A program made the position numbers and the translations under genes. The notes below the pieces were generated by a model. The model ran no database searches. It worked only from the letters and a program-made list of their open reading frames with translations, and was not told where the DNA came from. Below are positions 55,298-63,179 of a stretch of DNA of 64,000 nucleotides, in pieces. The stretch is from Rhodospirillales bacterium BBD 1991-14. GTDB lineage: Bacteria > Pseudomonadota > Alphaproteobacteria > Kiloniellales > Kiloniellaceae. The DNA is taken from NCBI GenBank assembly GCA_001657395.1, contig LYSY01000003.1:568996-632995 (forward strand), read 5' to 3'. Within the stretch, counting starts at the first letter, position 1; the number at the start of each line of letters is the position of its first letter.

Positions 55298-56196
55298 GCG
55301 CGCCTCCCCTTCTTCAAGAGACTCTTCAGCGGGTTGCGTGCCCCCGGCAGGATCAGCGCCAGGGTCACCAGCACGGCGGTGACGAGATTGAGGTCGGCGG
55401 CCTTCAGGCCCAGGGCATCGGCATTGAGCGCAAGGGCAATGGCAAGGCGGTAGATGATCGAACCCAACAGGCAGGCCACCACCGCCACCACCACGCCGCG
55501 CACGCGGAAGATCGCCTCCCCGGCGATCACGGCAGCAAGGCCGACGACGATGGTGCCGGTGCCGATGGTGATGTCGGCAAAGCCGTTCATCTGGGCAAAG
55601 AGGGCACCGCCCAGCGCGACCATGGCATTGGACAGGGCCATGCCGGTGGCTGTTACCTTGGCGGTGGCGATGCCCTGGGCGCGGGCCATGCGCGGATTGG
55701 CGCCGGTGGCCCGCATACCGAGGCCGTAGTTGGTGATCAGGAACCAGGCGATGCAGGCCGCCACCAGGGCCACCACGACAAAACCCACCAGGGGCTTCAG
55801 ATAGAGGCCCGACAGCCCGAAGCCCTCAAAAGGCGTGAGAACCGTGGGTTCGGTGATCAGCGCCACGTTGGGCCGGCCCATGATGCGCAGGTTCACAGAG
55901 TAGAGCGCGATCATGGTGAGGATCGAGGCCAGCAGGTGCAGGATGCCGAAGCGCAGGTTCAGCACGGCCGTCACCAGGCCGGCCAGCGCTCCAGCCACCA
56001 CGGCGACCGCCGTCGCGACAAAAGGATCGACACCGGTGACGATGAGCGTCGCCGCCACCGCCGCGCCCAACGGAAAGCTGCCATCGACGGTGAGATCGGG
56101 AAAATTCAGGATGCGGAAGGAGAGATAGACCCCCAGGGCGACGAGACCGTAGACCAGGCCGATCTCGACCGCCCCGAGGAAGGAGACGAGGTTCAT
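55294..56196 (-). CDS. ABC transporter permease (BPD_transp_2 type)
   Basis: A 300-residue inner-membrane protein with about eight hydrophobic segments (VEIGLVYGLVALGVYLSFRI at the N-terminus, VVVGLAAVIAGEAIFRVRG in the fifth helix region). The pattern is that of LivH-like permeases that pair with ABC_sub_bind proteins. It is likely a homodimer, since only one permease gene is present. Sits 54 nt downstream of the binding-protein gene. Confidence 0.88.
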
Positions 56197-56250
56197 GGCA
56201 GTTCAGGTCCGCTGGCGGCGGCGCGACCCTGAAGCGGGCGGCGACGGTAT

Positions 56251-57210
56251 CTAGCGCACCACCTCCTTGGCTTGCTGGATCAGCGCATCGGGAATGGAGA
56301 CGCCCATTCTCTCGGCCATGCCGGGATTCACATAGAGCTCGGTGATCTCCACGCCCTCCACCGCAATGTCGCCGGGAGACTCGCCCTTCAGCACCCGCAG
56401 CACCATGCGGCCGGTCTGGCGTCCCAGGTCGTAGTAGTTGAAGCCGAGGGCGGCGATGGCGCCGCGCGCCACCGAGTCGGTGTCGCCCGCATAGACCGGC
56501 ACCCTGTTGTCGATGCCGACCTTCACCACGGCTTCGAAGGCCGAGACGATGGTGTTGTCGGTGGGCACGTAGATGACATCGGCTTTGCCGACCAGGCTCT
56601 GGGCCGCGCCCAAAACCTCCGACGTCTTGGTCGCCGGCGCCTCGACGACCGTGAGGCCCCGCGCCGGCGCCTCCTGCTTCACCAGTTCCAGCAGGGTCAG
56701 GGAATTGGCTTCGCCGGGATTGAAGGGCACCCCGATCGAGGTGGCATCGGGAGAGATTTGCTTGATGAGATCCAAGTGCTTGCCAATGGGCGAGAGATCG
56801 CTCATGCCGGTGACGTTGGCGCCGGGCTTCATCGGGTCGCCCACCAGCTTGGCCCCGACCGGGTCGGTGACCGCGGTGAAGACGATGGGTATGTCCTTGG
56901 TGGCCGAGACCACGGCCTGGGCCGAAGGTGTGGAAATCGGCACGATCACGTCGGGGGCCTCGCCGACGAACTTGCGGGCGATCTGCGCGGCGGTCGCCGG
57001 GTTGCCCTGGGCGCTCTCATAGAGGAAGCGCAGGTTCCGGCCTTCTTCGTAGCCGGCGGCGGCCAACTCGTCGCGCACGCCGTCGCGCGCGGCGTCCAGG
57101 GCCGGGTGTTCGACAATGGCGGTGGTGGCCACGGTGATATCGGCCGCCTGCGTTGCCGTCGCGGCGAAGGCCGCCATGGCCAGGGTGGATAGCAAGGTTC
57201 CAAAGCGCAT
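56251..57210 (-). CDS. ABC_sub_bind-family substrate-binding protein (TrpX-like)
   Basis: A 319-residue periplasmic protein. Signal peptide GTLLSTLAMAAFAATATQA is followed by ADITVATTAIVEHPALDAARDGV, the usual mature start of the family; RNLRFLYESAQGNPATAAQIARKFVGEAPDVIV and GVPFNPGEANS also match. Some relatives bind tryptophan or other aromatic amino acids, but the ligand here is unknown. ATG 57210 follows GGGAG. First gene of the three-gene importer. Confidence 0.9.
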   Translation of the reverse strand: MRFGTLLSTLAMAAFAATATQAADITVATTAIVEHPALDAARDGVRDELAAAGYEEGRNLRFLYESAQGNPATAAQIARKFVGEAPDVIVPISTPSAQAVVSATKDIPIVFTAVTDPVGAKLVGDPMKPGANVTGMSDLSPIGKHLDLIKQISPDATSIGVPFNPGEANSLTLLELVKQEAPARGLTVVEAPATKTSEVLGAAQSLVGKADVIYVPTDNTIVSAFEAVVKVGIDNRVPVYAGDTDSVARGAIAALGFNYYDLGRQTGRMVLRVLKGESPGDIAVEGVEITELYVNPGMAERMGVSIPDALIQQAKEVVR

Positions 57211-57430
57211 GGTCCCGCTCCCGTTTTCTCTGTTTATGGAAGTCCGGAGTGTTGCCATTGCCTTAGCATGCGGCCCCGCGGCAGTCCAAGGCTGAAGCTG
57301 TTTCAGTCCTGCAACACCCGCAGCAACATGAGACAGATCGTTGCCCGCCCGACCGGGATCGGACTAGACTGATTGCCGTCGACCCCGGCCCATCCAAGAC
57401 TTCAGCCCCATCCCGAAGCGAGGTTCCCCC

Positions 57431-58438
57431 ATGGACATGCGCAAGCTCGGCCGCAGCGGCCTGACCGTCTCCCCCGTCTGTCTCGGCACCATGATGTTCG
57501 GCGACCAGACCGAAGAGGCCGAGGCGCGGCGCATCATCGATCACGCCCGGGACCAGGGGGTGAACTTCATCGACACCGCCGATCAGTACGCCCAGGGCCG
57601 CTCGGAGGAGATCGTCGGCCGTGCCATCGCGGCCGACCGCGATTCCTGGGTTCTCGCCACCAAGGCGGGCAACCCGGTGAAGGACGGCCATGCCAATGCC
57701 GCCGGCCTGGGCCGCAAGTGGCTGCTGCAGGCCATCGAAGACAGCCTCGACCGGCTGGACACCGACTACGTCGACATCTGGTATCTGCATCTGGACGACT
57801 ACTCCACGCCGCTGGAAGAAGTGATCACCGCCGTCGCCGACGTCATCAGCTCCGGCAAGGCGATCTACTGGGGCGTCTCCAACTTCCGCGCCTGGCGCAT
57901 CTGCGAGCTGGTCCGCCTCGCCGAGCTGGCGGGGCTCGCCCGGCCGGTGGTCTGCCAGCCCTACTACAACGCCATGATCCGCGTGCCGGAGGTGGAGATC
58001 CTGCCGGCTTGCGAGTACTACGGCCTGGGTGTCGTGCCCTACAGCCCGCTGGCGCGCGGCGTGCTGACCGGCAAGTACGCGCCCGGCGCGGCGCCGGCCG
58101 AAGGCACCCGCGCGGCGCGCAATGACGTGCGCATCATGGAGACCGAGTTCCGCGAGGAATCCCTCGTCATCGCCCAGACCATCAAGGCCCATGCCGAAGC
58201 CAAGGGCATGACCGCCGCCGACTTCGCCATCAACTGGGTGCTGGCCAACCCCATCGTCACTTCGATCCTCGCCGGCCCGCGCACCATGGCACACTGGGAA
58301 GGCTACCTCGGCGCCCTGCAGTACGGATTCGATGCGGAAGACGAGGCGCTGATGAACTCCCTGGTGGCGCCGGGCCATCCCTCCACCCCCGGCTACAACG
58401 ACCCGCGCTATCCGCTCACCGGACGGCCGGGGTGGTGA
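57431..58438 (+). CDS. Aldo/keto reductase
   Basis: A 335-residue NADPH-dependent oxidoreductase. The (beta/alpha)8 barrel starts MRKLGRSGLTVSPVCLGTMMFG; the catalytic set is visible as Asp-Tyr (FIDTADQYAQGRSEEIVG), Lys (VLATKAG) and His-type position HLDD. NWVLANPIVTSILAGPR is the NADP-binding end. Similar to YajO/MocA-like reductases acting on aldehydes. ATG 57431 is preceded by GCGAGG. It stands alone; its substrate is not known. Confidence 0.9.
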   Translation: MDMRKLGRSGLTVSPVCLGTMMFGDQTEEAEARRIIDHARDQGVNFIDTADQYAQGRSEEIVGRAIAADRDSWVLATKAGNPVKDGHANAAGLGRKWLLQAIEDSLDRLDTDYVDIWYLHLDDYSTPLEEVITAVADVISSGKAIYWGVSNFRAWRICELVRLAELAGLARPVVCQPYYNAMIRVPEVEILPACEYYGLGVVPYSPLARGVLTGKYAPGAAPAEGTRAARNDVRIMETEFREESLVIAQTIKAHAEAKGMTAADFAINWVLANPIVTSILAGPRTMAHWEGYLGALQYGFDAEDEALMNSLVAPGHPSTPGYNDPRYPLTGRPGW

Positions 58439-58487
58439 GCGCAATCACTCCGGTTTCTGAATCCTGCACCTGCTGGAAAGCCAACCA

Positions 58488-58829
58488 ATGCCCGAGACGG
58501 AAGGCCACCATGACTGGGAGAAACAGCGACGCGAAACCGATTGGGTCTGGAACGACCTAAAGACCAAGGGCGTCGACTTCAGTCGCCCCTATAGCTTGGA
58601 ACTCCAATTCGTGCCGGGTTTGCGCGGCTGCAACCCCGATGATTTTGTCGAAGCCCTGCAGGAAGTCGGCCTGGAGGTTCGCGCCTACTCTGACCAACGC
58701 ACGATCGAAGCCAAGGCACCGGCGATGGTTCTGACGCCGGAATCAATCTGGAACCTCGAGCGGGAAACAACGGAAATCGCCTTGCAACACGGCTACGAGC
58801 CGGATGGATGGGGCTTCCTTGAGGACTAG
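58488..58829 (+). CDS. RraB-domain (regulator of ribonuclease E activity B) protein
   Basis: A 113-residue acidic protein. The final segment EIALQHGYEPDGWGFLED matches the conserved end of the RraB fold (YDGWGTYFED in E. coli), and the beta-alpha-beta core LELQFVPGLRGCNPDDFVEALQEVGLEV fits as well. In gammaproteobacteria RraB binds and inhibits RNase E; this shorter protein may do something related. There is no typical partner next to it. Confidence 0.7.
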   Translation: MPETEGHHDWEKQRRETDWVWNDLKTKGVDFSRPYSLELQFVPGLRGCNPDDFVEALQEVGLEVRAYSDQRTIEAKAPAMVLTPESIWNLERETTEIALQHGYEPDGWGFLED

Positions 58830-58904
58830 AGCGGAACCGCACTTCAGAGTAGGCATCATCCTGCCCCCCGCTGACACAAACCGCCAGAGACTTATCGGCA
58901 AAGC

Positions 58905-59402
58905 CTAGTAAGGACTGTCCGGCCTGAAGGGAATGTCGGTGCCGCCGTAGTCGATGCCCATTTGCCAGAGGGCGGCGGTGATCTGGCTGCGGTGGTGGGT
59001 CTGGTGGTTGAACATCTGCACGAGGTAGAGGCCGCGCGGAATCCGGCGGCTGCGCCCGAAGGACCTGCTTTCGATTACGACGACGCCGTCCAGCCAGGCC
59101 TGATCGGCGCGTGCGGCCAGGTCATCGATGCGGCGGTCGAGGCGGTCGCGCTCGGCCTTCAGGTCCGGCCAGTCACCAAAGACCATATCCTTCAGGTCGA
59201 TGGCCTTGATCCCGACGCCCTCCACCACGTCCAGGATCCAGCGGTCGATGGTGGCGATGTGATCGAAGGTGCGGTGGAGGGAGCCGAAGAAGAGGCCGCG
59301 CTCCGCTGTCCGCTCCGCTTGGCCAAGCGCATCCAGATGGCCGACAACGACGTGGGTCTGCCAGGCGTTGTAGGCCGCCATTTCCTTCAGATAGCCGGGC
59401 AT
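58905..59402 (-). CDS. DinB-family putative metal-dependent hydrolase
   Basis: A 165-residue four-helix-bundle protein. The three metal-binding His are in SLHRTFDHIATIDRW and FNHQTHHRSQI, the DinB/YfiT signature. Many members are thiol-dependent transferases. The ATG at 59402 begins the family N-terminus (PGYLKEMAAYNAWQ); the open frame further upstream has no homology. The ribosome-binding site is poor. Lies alone between RraB-like and PAS genes. Confidence 0.85.
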   Translation of the reverse strand: MPGYLKEMAAYNAWQTHVVVGHLDALGQAERTAERGLFFGSLHRTFDHIATIDRWILDVVEGVGIKAIDLKDMVFGDWPDLKAERDRLDRRIDDLAARADQAWLDGVVVIESRSFGRSRRIPRGLYLVQMFNHQTHHRSQITAALWQMGIDYGGTDIPFRPDSPY

Positions 59403-59521
59403 GATCAGCCCGCCGCGGGGTGGTTCCACGAGCGCTCCTTCCGTGTTCTCCTGATGCGGCGGCCCGACACTGCACCACGGCGCAGCCAAAGGCTCAAGCC
59501 CGGCACCAGCCTTAGAGGTCG

Positions 59522-60103
59522 CTAACAGCCGGGACCTTGGGCGGCGCGTCCGGCGACGGGGTTCTCCAGGTCGTCGATGGAGACGAAAAGCCGCTGCTGG
59601 TCCTGAAAGGCGACGCTGTCGAGGTCGACAAGAGAACGGCGCACCGTCGCGCCGATGATGCCATCCGCTTTTTCGCCGTCGCTGGACAGGGGAAGAGCCA
59701 GGCGCTCGCCGATGGCGACCCGCTCCGCGCAGCGGTACATCGGGCCGCTGACCAGCATGGCCTCTTCGGCGTCGATGACCCTGAGGAAATTCTCGTTCAC
59801 CGGCGCGAAAAACTCCTCGGCGACGAAGTCGGACAGCAGACGGCCGGAAACGGAGGTGCCGAAAACCGCGTTCACCTCCTCGCCGGCCAGGCGGTAGCGG
59901 AAGGTCCCGGCCTCCGGCTCGTACTCGTTGATCCAGATGACGGACAGCACCGGGCCCAGCTTCAGGGCGTCGATATCGCGGCGTGCCGGCAGGCGGCGCG
60001 CGCCCCGCACTTCCAGATAATGCGTCAGCAGCAGCTTCAGCGGCTGGCTTTCAATCAGCCCGAACACCCCTTTGCCCCTTCGCCCCGGTCCTCTTACCCC
60101 CAA
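59522..60103 (-). CDS. PAS-domain protein (PAS_5 family)
   Basis: A 193-residue protein with a single PAS_5 domain, a group almost confined to alphaproteobacteria. Landmarks: LKLLLTHYLEVRGARRLPARRDIDALKLGPVL and FRYRLAGEEVNAVFGTSVSGRLLSDFV. It has no kinase or output domain, so it may work by protein contact. The frame starts with TTG 60103; a GTG at 60067 behind GAAGG is an equally good start. Confidence 0.82.
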   Translation of the reverse strand: MGVRGPGRRGKGVFGLIESQPLKLLLTHYLEVRGARRLPARRDIDALKLGPVLSVIWINEYEPEAGTFRYRLAGEEVNAVFGTSVSGRLLSDFVAEEFFAPVNENFLRVIDAEEAMLVSGPMYRCAERVAIGERLALPLSSDGEKADGIIGATVRRSLVDLDSVAFQDQQRLFVSIDDLENPVAGRAAQGPGC

Positions 60104-60237
60104 AGACCGCAGTGAATCCTAACAGGCTTGCCCCGTCAGGAGGAGATAAAAGTTGAGCGGATCGATTACAGACAAGCCTTGGTTGAGCGAAGAACAAAGA
60201 CTGCTATGCGCGCGCGGGGTGACCGACCCCGCTGGGG

Positions 60238-61281
60238 TCACCCGTGCGCGCTGGACGCGGCCCAGAGGTTGAGCCCGCTCTCGGTCGCAAAGGAATCGAT
60301 CTCGGCCAGCTCGGCCTCGGTAAAGGTGAGGTGGTCGAGGGCGGCCACGCAGTCCTCCACTTGCTCCACCCGGCTTGCGCCGATCAGCGCAGAGGTGACC
60401 CGCCGGTCGCGCAGCACCCAGGCGATCGCCATCTGGGCCAGGCTCTGGCCGCGCCGCTGGGCGATGTCGTTGAGGCCGCGGATCTTGGCGAGGTTCTCCT
60501 CCGAGATGAAGTCCGGGCGCAGCGACTTGTCGGCAGCCGCACGGCTGTCCTGCGGCACCTCCTTCAGATACTTGCTGCTCAGCATGCCCTGGGCCAGCGG
60601 CGAGAAGGCGATGCAGCCGATGCCCGCATCGTCGAGAACATCCAGCAGGCCCTCATCCTCGATCCAGCGGTTCAGCATGGAATAGCTGGGCTGGTGGATC
60701 AGGCAGGGCGTCCCGAGGTCGCGCAGGATCTTCGCCGCCTCACGCGTCTTCTGCGGTCCGTAGGAGGAGATGCCGACGTAGAGCGCCTTGCCCTGGCGCA
60801 CCGCGGCATCGAGCGCGCCCATGGTCTCCTCCAGCGGCGTGTTGGGGTCGAAGCGGTGGGAATAGAAGATGTCGACGTAATCGAGCCCCATGCGCTTGAG
60901 GCTCTGGTCGAGGCTGGCCGTCAGATACTTGCGGCTGCCCCAGATGCCGTAGGGGCCGGGCCACATGTCGTAGCCGGCCTTGGTCGAGATGATGAGTTCG
61001 TCGCGGTAGGGCGCGAAGTCGCGCGCCAGCATGCGCCCGAAGTTGGCCTCGGCCGAGCCCGGTGGCGGCCCGTAGTTATTGGCGAGATCGAAGTGGGTGA
61101 TGCCGAGATCGAAGGCGCGCCGGCAGATGGCGCGGCCGTTCTCATAGGGCCGGTCGCCGCCGAAATTGTGCCAGAGCCCCAGAGAGATCGCCGGCAGGTC
61201 GAGCCCGCTGAGGCCGCAGCGCCGGAAGGTCATGCCGTCGTAGCGTTGGTCGCGGGCAACGTAGGGGATGGTGTCTGACAT
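60238..61281 (-). CDS. yghZ: Aldo/keto reductase, L-glyceraldehyde 3-phosphate reductase type
   Basis: A 347-residue AKR14-like protein close to E. coli YghZ. Diagnostic start RYDGMTFRRCGLSGLDLPAISLGLWHNFGG; catalytic Tyr in DLANNYGPPPGSAEANFG, Lys in ISTKAGYDMWPGPYG, His in IFYSHRFDP. YghZ reduces L-glyceraldehyde 3-phosphate and also methylglyoxal. ATG 61281 has GGAGG eight bases upstream. Its promoter (61358-61386) overlaps a LysR-type half site, and the lysR gene is divergent. Confidence 0.9.
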   Translation of the reverse strand: MSDTIPYVARDQRYDGMTFRRCGLSGLDLPAISLGLWHNFGGDRPYENGRAICRRAFDLGITHFDLANNYGPPPGSAEANFGRMLARDFAPYRDELIISTKAGYDMWPGPYGIWGSRKYLTASLDQSLKRMGLDYVDIFYSHRFDPNTPLEETMGALDAAVRQGKALYVGISSYGPQKTREAAKILRDLGTPCLIHQPSYSMLNRWIEDEGLLDVLDDAGIGCIAFSPLAQGMLSSKYLKEVPQDSRAAADKSLRPDFISEENLAKIRGLNDIAQRRGQSLAQMAIAWVLRDRRVTSALIGASRVEQVEDCVAALDHLTFTEAELAEIDSFATESGLNLWAASSAHG

Positions 61282-61357
61282 GGCGGAAGCCTCCAGGGGT
61301 TGGGGCGGGCGGGGGATCGGCACGAAGCGCGCAGAGGCGGCGCTGCAGCCAAGGCCT

Positions 61358-61386
61358 AGGATTGTTAAAGTACAACTTAGTGTCAA
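61358..61386 (-). promoter_or_regulatory. Predicted yghZ promoter with LysR half site
   Basis: On the minus strand TTGACA (61386-61381) is a perfect -35 box and AATCCT (61363-61358) lies 17 nt downstream as a weak -10. The -35 runs into ACTAAGT (61381-61375), the same half site as the tandem ACTAAGTCGA boxes before lysR. This places yghZ under its neighbour's control and shows that its promoter lies downstream of the terminator at 61440-61489. Confidence 0.55.
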
Positions 61387-61439
61387 GGGCAAGAGGGGCC
61401 GCGCTTTGACCAGGCCCTCGACCGGCGGTCCTCCAACCC

Positions 61440-61489
61440 AAAAAACCCGCGTGACGGCGAAGCGAAGGGCGGTGCTTGCCGTCACGCGG
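61440..61489 (-). terminator. Intrinsic terminator of an unannotated minus-strand RNA
   Basis: Reading the minus strand, CCGCGTGACGGC (61489-61478) pairs with GCCGTCACGCGG (61458-61447), 12 perfect base pairs, extended by AAGC/GCTT inside the loop, then G and TTTTTT (61445-61440). It is as good a terminator as any in the window. No minus-strand CDS ends here, so it must end a transcript that begins between here and lysR. Confidence 0.8.
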
Positions 61490-61585
61490 ATCCTTGGACA
61501 GTAACTGCCTTTGATGGGAGTAAAGGCAGCCACTCACTTGGGGAGTGTGGCTGGACCATGCCGCCGGACCGCTGCCTTGACAAAC
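61441..61585 (-). ncRNA. Candidate structured small RNA or leader between yghZ and lysR
   Basis: The minus strand shows three mutually related segments upstream of the terminator: A, AAGGCAGC (61578-61571); B, GGCTGCCTTT (61531-61522); C, AAAGGCAG (61512-61505). B can pair over 8 bp with A or over 8 bp with C, but not with both. A GCC-ACTC/GAGTGGC stem fits between A and B. The intrinsic terminator follows C by 15 nt. About 145 nt long if it starts near A. Promoter not identified with confidence; the tandem LysR boxes lie just upstream. It could be a regulatory sRNA or, if read through, a leader of yghZ. Confidence 0.45.
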
Positions 61586-61592
61586 GAAAAGA

Positions 61593-61613
61593 ACTAAGTC
61601 GAGACTAAGTCGA
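61593..61613. promoter_or_regulatory. Tandem LysR-type boxes upstream of lysR
   Basis: ACTAAGTCGA occurs twice, at 61593-61602 and 61604-61613, an 11-nt (one helical turn) period, 29-49 nt before the lysR start. An inverted ACTTAGT lies at 61375-61381 in the yghZ promoter. This fits autoregulation and control of yghZ and of the RNA candidate by the LysR protein. Confidence 0.6.
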
Positions 61614-61641
61614 ACTTAATAGTGAGACTTCACAGCGAGCC

Positions 61642-62544
61642 TTGGCCTTGCCGCGTGACCTGCCCCCCCTGATCGCCATGCGCGCCTTCGAAGCCGCCGC
61701 CCGCCACGGCAGCTTCACCCAGGCCGCCGCCGAACTGAACATCACCCCGGCCGCCGTCAGCCAGCAGGTGCGCCACCTGGAACGGCAGCTCGACGTCAGC
61801 CTCTTCCTGCGGCAGGCCCGGGGCATCACCCTGACCGCCGCCGGCCGCGACTATGCCCAGGCCCTCGGCCCGGCCCTCGACCAGATCGCCACTGCCACCA
61901 GCCAGGTGCGCAGCGCCGATCACGGCGGCCGCCTGACCGTCGCCACCACGCCCTCCTTTGCCGCCAAGTGGCTGGTGCAGCGCCTTGCCCGCCTGCAGGC
62001 CGGGCAACCCGACCTCGACGTCCGGCTTTCGACCTCCAACGCGCTCACCAACTTCGCGGAGGACGACATCGACGTGGCGGTGCGCTTCGGCAGCGGGCGC
62101 TGGCCGGGCGTCTCCGCCACGCTGCTGATGACGACGGAGCTCTTCCCGGTCTGCAGCCCGGCATTGCTGCGCGGGCGCCAGCCGCTGCGTAGGCCCGAAG
62201 ACCTGCAGCACCACACCATGCTGCGGCTGGTCTTTCCGGATTGGATCAAGTGGCTGGAGGCCGCCGGGCTGGAGCAGCTCGCGCAGCGCCGCGGACCGCA
62301 GTTCAGCGACGCCGGACTGATGATGCAGGCCGCCGTCGAAGGGCATGGCATCGCCCTGGGCCAGCGCGTCCTGGTGGCAGACGACCTGGCGGCGGGGCGC
62401 CTGGTGGAGCCCTTCGACCTTCGGGTCCCCAGCGAGTCGGCCTACTACATCGTGACGCCGCCGGGCGCGCTCGCCCGGCCGAAAGTCCAGGCCTTCTGCA
62501 CCTGGCTGCAGGAGGAAGCGAAGGCCGCCGACTTGACGAGCTAG
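61642..62544 (+). CDS. LysR-family transcriptional regulator (GcvA-like)
   Basis: A 300-residue protein. The HTH covers residues 5-65 (PLIAMRAFEAAARHGSFTQAAAELNITPAAVSQQVRHLE, in the usual order), followed by the effector domain with TVATTPSFAAKWLVQRLARLQAGQPDLDVRL. The arrangement MRAFEAAARHGS and the WL.RL motif are typical of GcvA-like regulators. Starts at TTG 61642 (a second TTG is two codons later). Divergent from yghZ across 360 nt with shared boxes. Its stop codon lies inside the palindrome that precedes the TetR gene. Confidence 0.9.
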   Translation: MALPRDLPPLIAMRAFEAAARHGSFTQAAAELNITPAAVSQQVRHLERQLDVSLFLRQARGITLTAAGRDYAQALGPALDQIATATSQVRSADHGGRLTVATTPSFAAKWLVQRLARLQAGQPDLDVRLSTSNALTNFAEDDIDVAVRFGSGRWPGVSATLLMTTELFPVCSPALLRGRQPLRRPEDLQHHTMLRLVFPDWIKWLEAAGLEQLAQRRGPQFSDAGLMMQAAVEGHGIALGQRVLVADDLAAGRLVEPFDLRVPSESAYYIVTPPGALARPKVQAFCTWLQEEAKAADLTS

Positions 62545-62557
62545 AACGATCGTTCTA
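62542..62557. promoter_or_regulatory. TetR-type operator palindrome
   Basis: TAGAACGATCGTTCTA is a perfect 16-bp palindrome. It starts with the lysR stop codon (TAG 62542-62544) and ends 10 nt before the GTG of the TetR gene. Form and place fit an operator for autoregulation by the TetR-family protein; electrophile sensors such as NemR use similar TAGA..TCTA sites. Confidence 0.75.
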
Positions 62558-62567
62558 TTCGTGCTTG

Positions 62568-63179
62568 GTGAGCACAAAGCGCGACACCTTGACGGCCACT
62601 GCCGACCGGCTGTTCTACGAGGAGGGCTTCGCCGCGACCGGGATCGACCGCGTCGTGGAGGAGGCCGGCGTCGCCCTGGGCACCCTCTATCGTCACTTCG
62701 GCGGCAAGGGCGGGTTGATAGTCGCCGTGCTCGACTACCGGGAAGCCGCCTTTTTCGAACGGCTTGAAGAGTTTGCCGCGCAGACGGAGGGCGAAGGCAG
62801 GGTCCTGAGCCTGTTCGACGGCCTGCTGAGCTGGGCCGAGGAGAAGGGCGGCACCGATAACGGCTGCCTCTTTCTGCGCGCCGCTGCCGCACATCCGGAC
62901 GAGCCCGCGATCGGCGCGCGCGTGCGCAAGCACAAGAAAGACTACCTTGCGCTCTGCCGCAGACGTCTGCGCGAAGGCGGCTGGAGCGCGGCCGACGCAA
63001 GGCGGCTGGCGCCGCGGGTCTTCCTCCTGCTCGAAGGCGCGGTCGCGGCCTGCAGCCTGCTGGGAAACAGGCCCGCCATCATGCAGGCGCGCGATGCGGT
63101 GGAGGATCTGTTGACCGAGAGCGCCGCCACTGCCGCCGCCCCTGCCCGGCGCCGCCCCCCTGCCCGGCGCCGGAGATGA
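62568..63179 (+). CDS. TetR-family transcriptional regulator
   Basis: A 203-residue protein. The HTH is KRDTLTATADRLFYEEGFAATGIDRVVEEAGVALGTLYRHFGGK (residues 4-47), followed by a helical ligand domain (FFERLEEFAAQTEGEGRVLSLFDG, NGCLFLRAAAAHPDEPAIGARV) of the NemR/AcuR-like group. The C-terminus is Ala/Pro/Arg-rich. Starts at GTG 62568. Its stop overlaps the transporter start by four bases, so it likely represses an efflux operon made of itself and that gene. Confidence 0.88.
   Translation: MSTKRDTLTATADRLFYEEGFAATGIDRVVEEAGVALGTLYRHFGGKGGLIVAVLDYREAAFFERLEEFAAQTEGEGRVLSLFDGLLSWAEEKGGTDNGCLFLRAAAAHPDEPAIGARVRKHKKDYLALCRRRLREGGWSAADARRLAPRVFLLLEGAVAACSLLGNRPAIMQARDAVEDLLTESAATAAAPARRRPPARRRR

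Noticed and set aside
61505-61585. Resemblance of GGCGGCATGGTCCAGCC (minus strand) to the 5' part of the HDV ribozyme
   Set aside because: The partner strands needed for the P1 and P2 helices of the HDV fold are not found downstream in the right order, so I treat it as chance.
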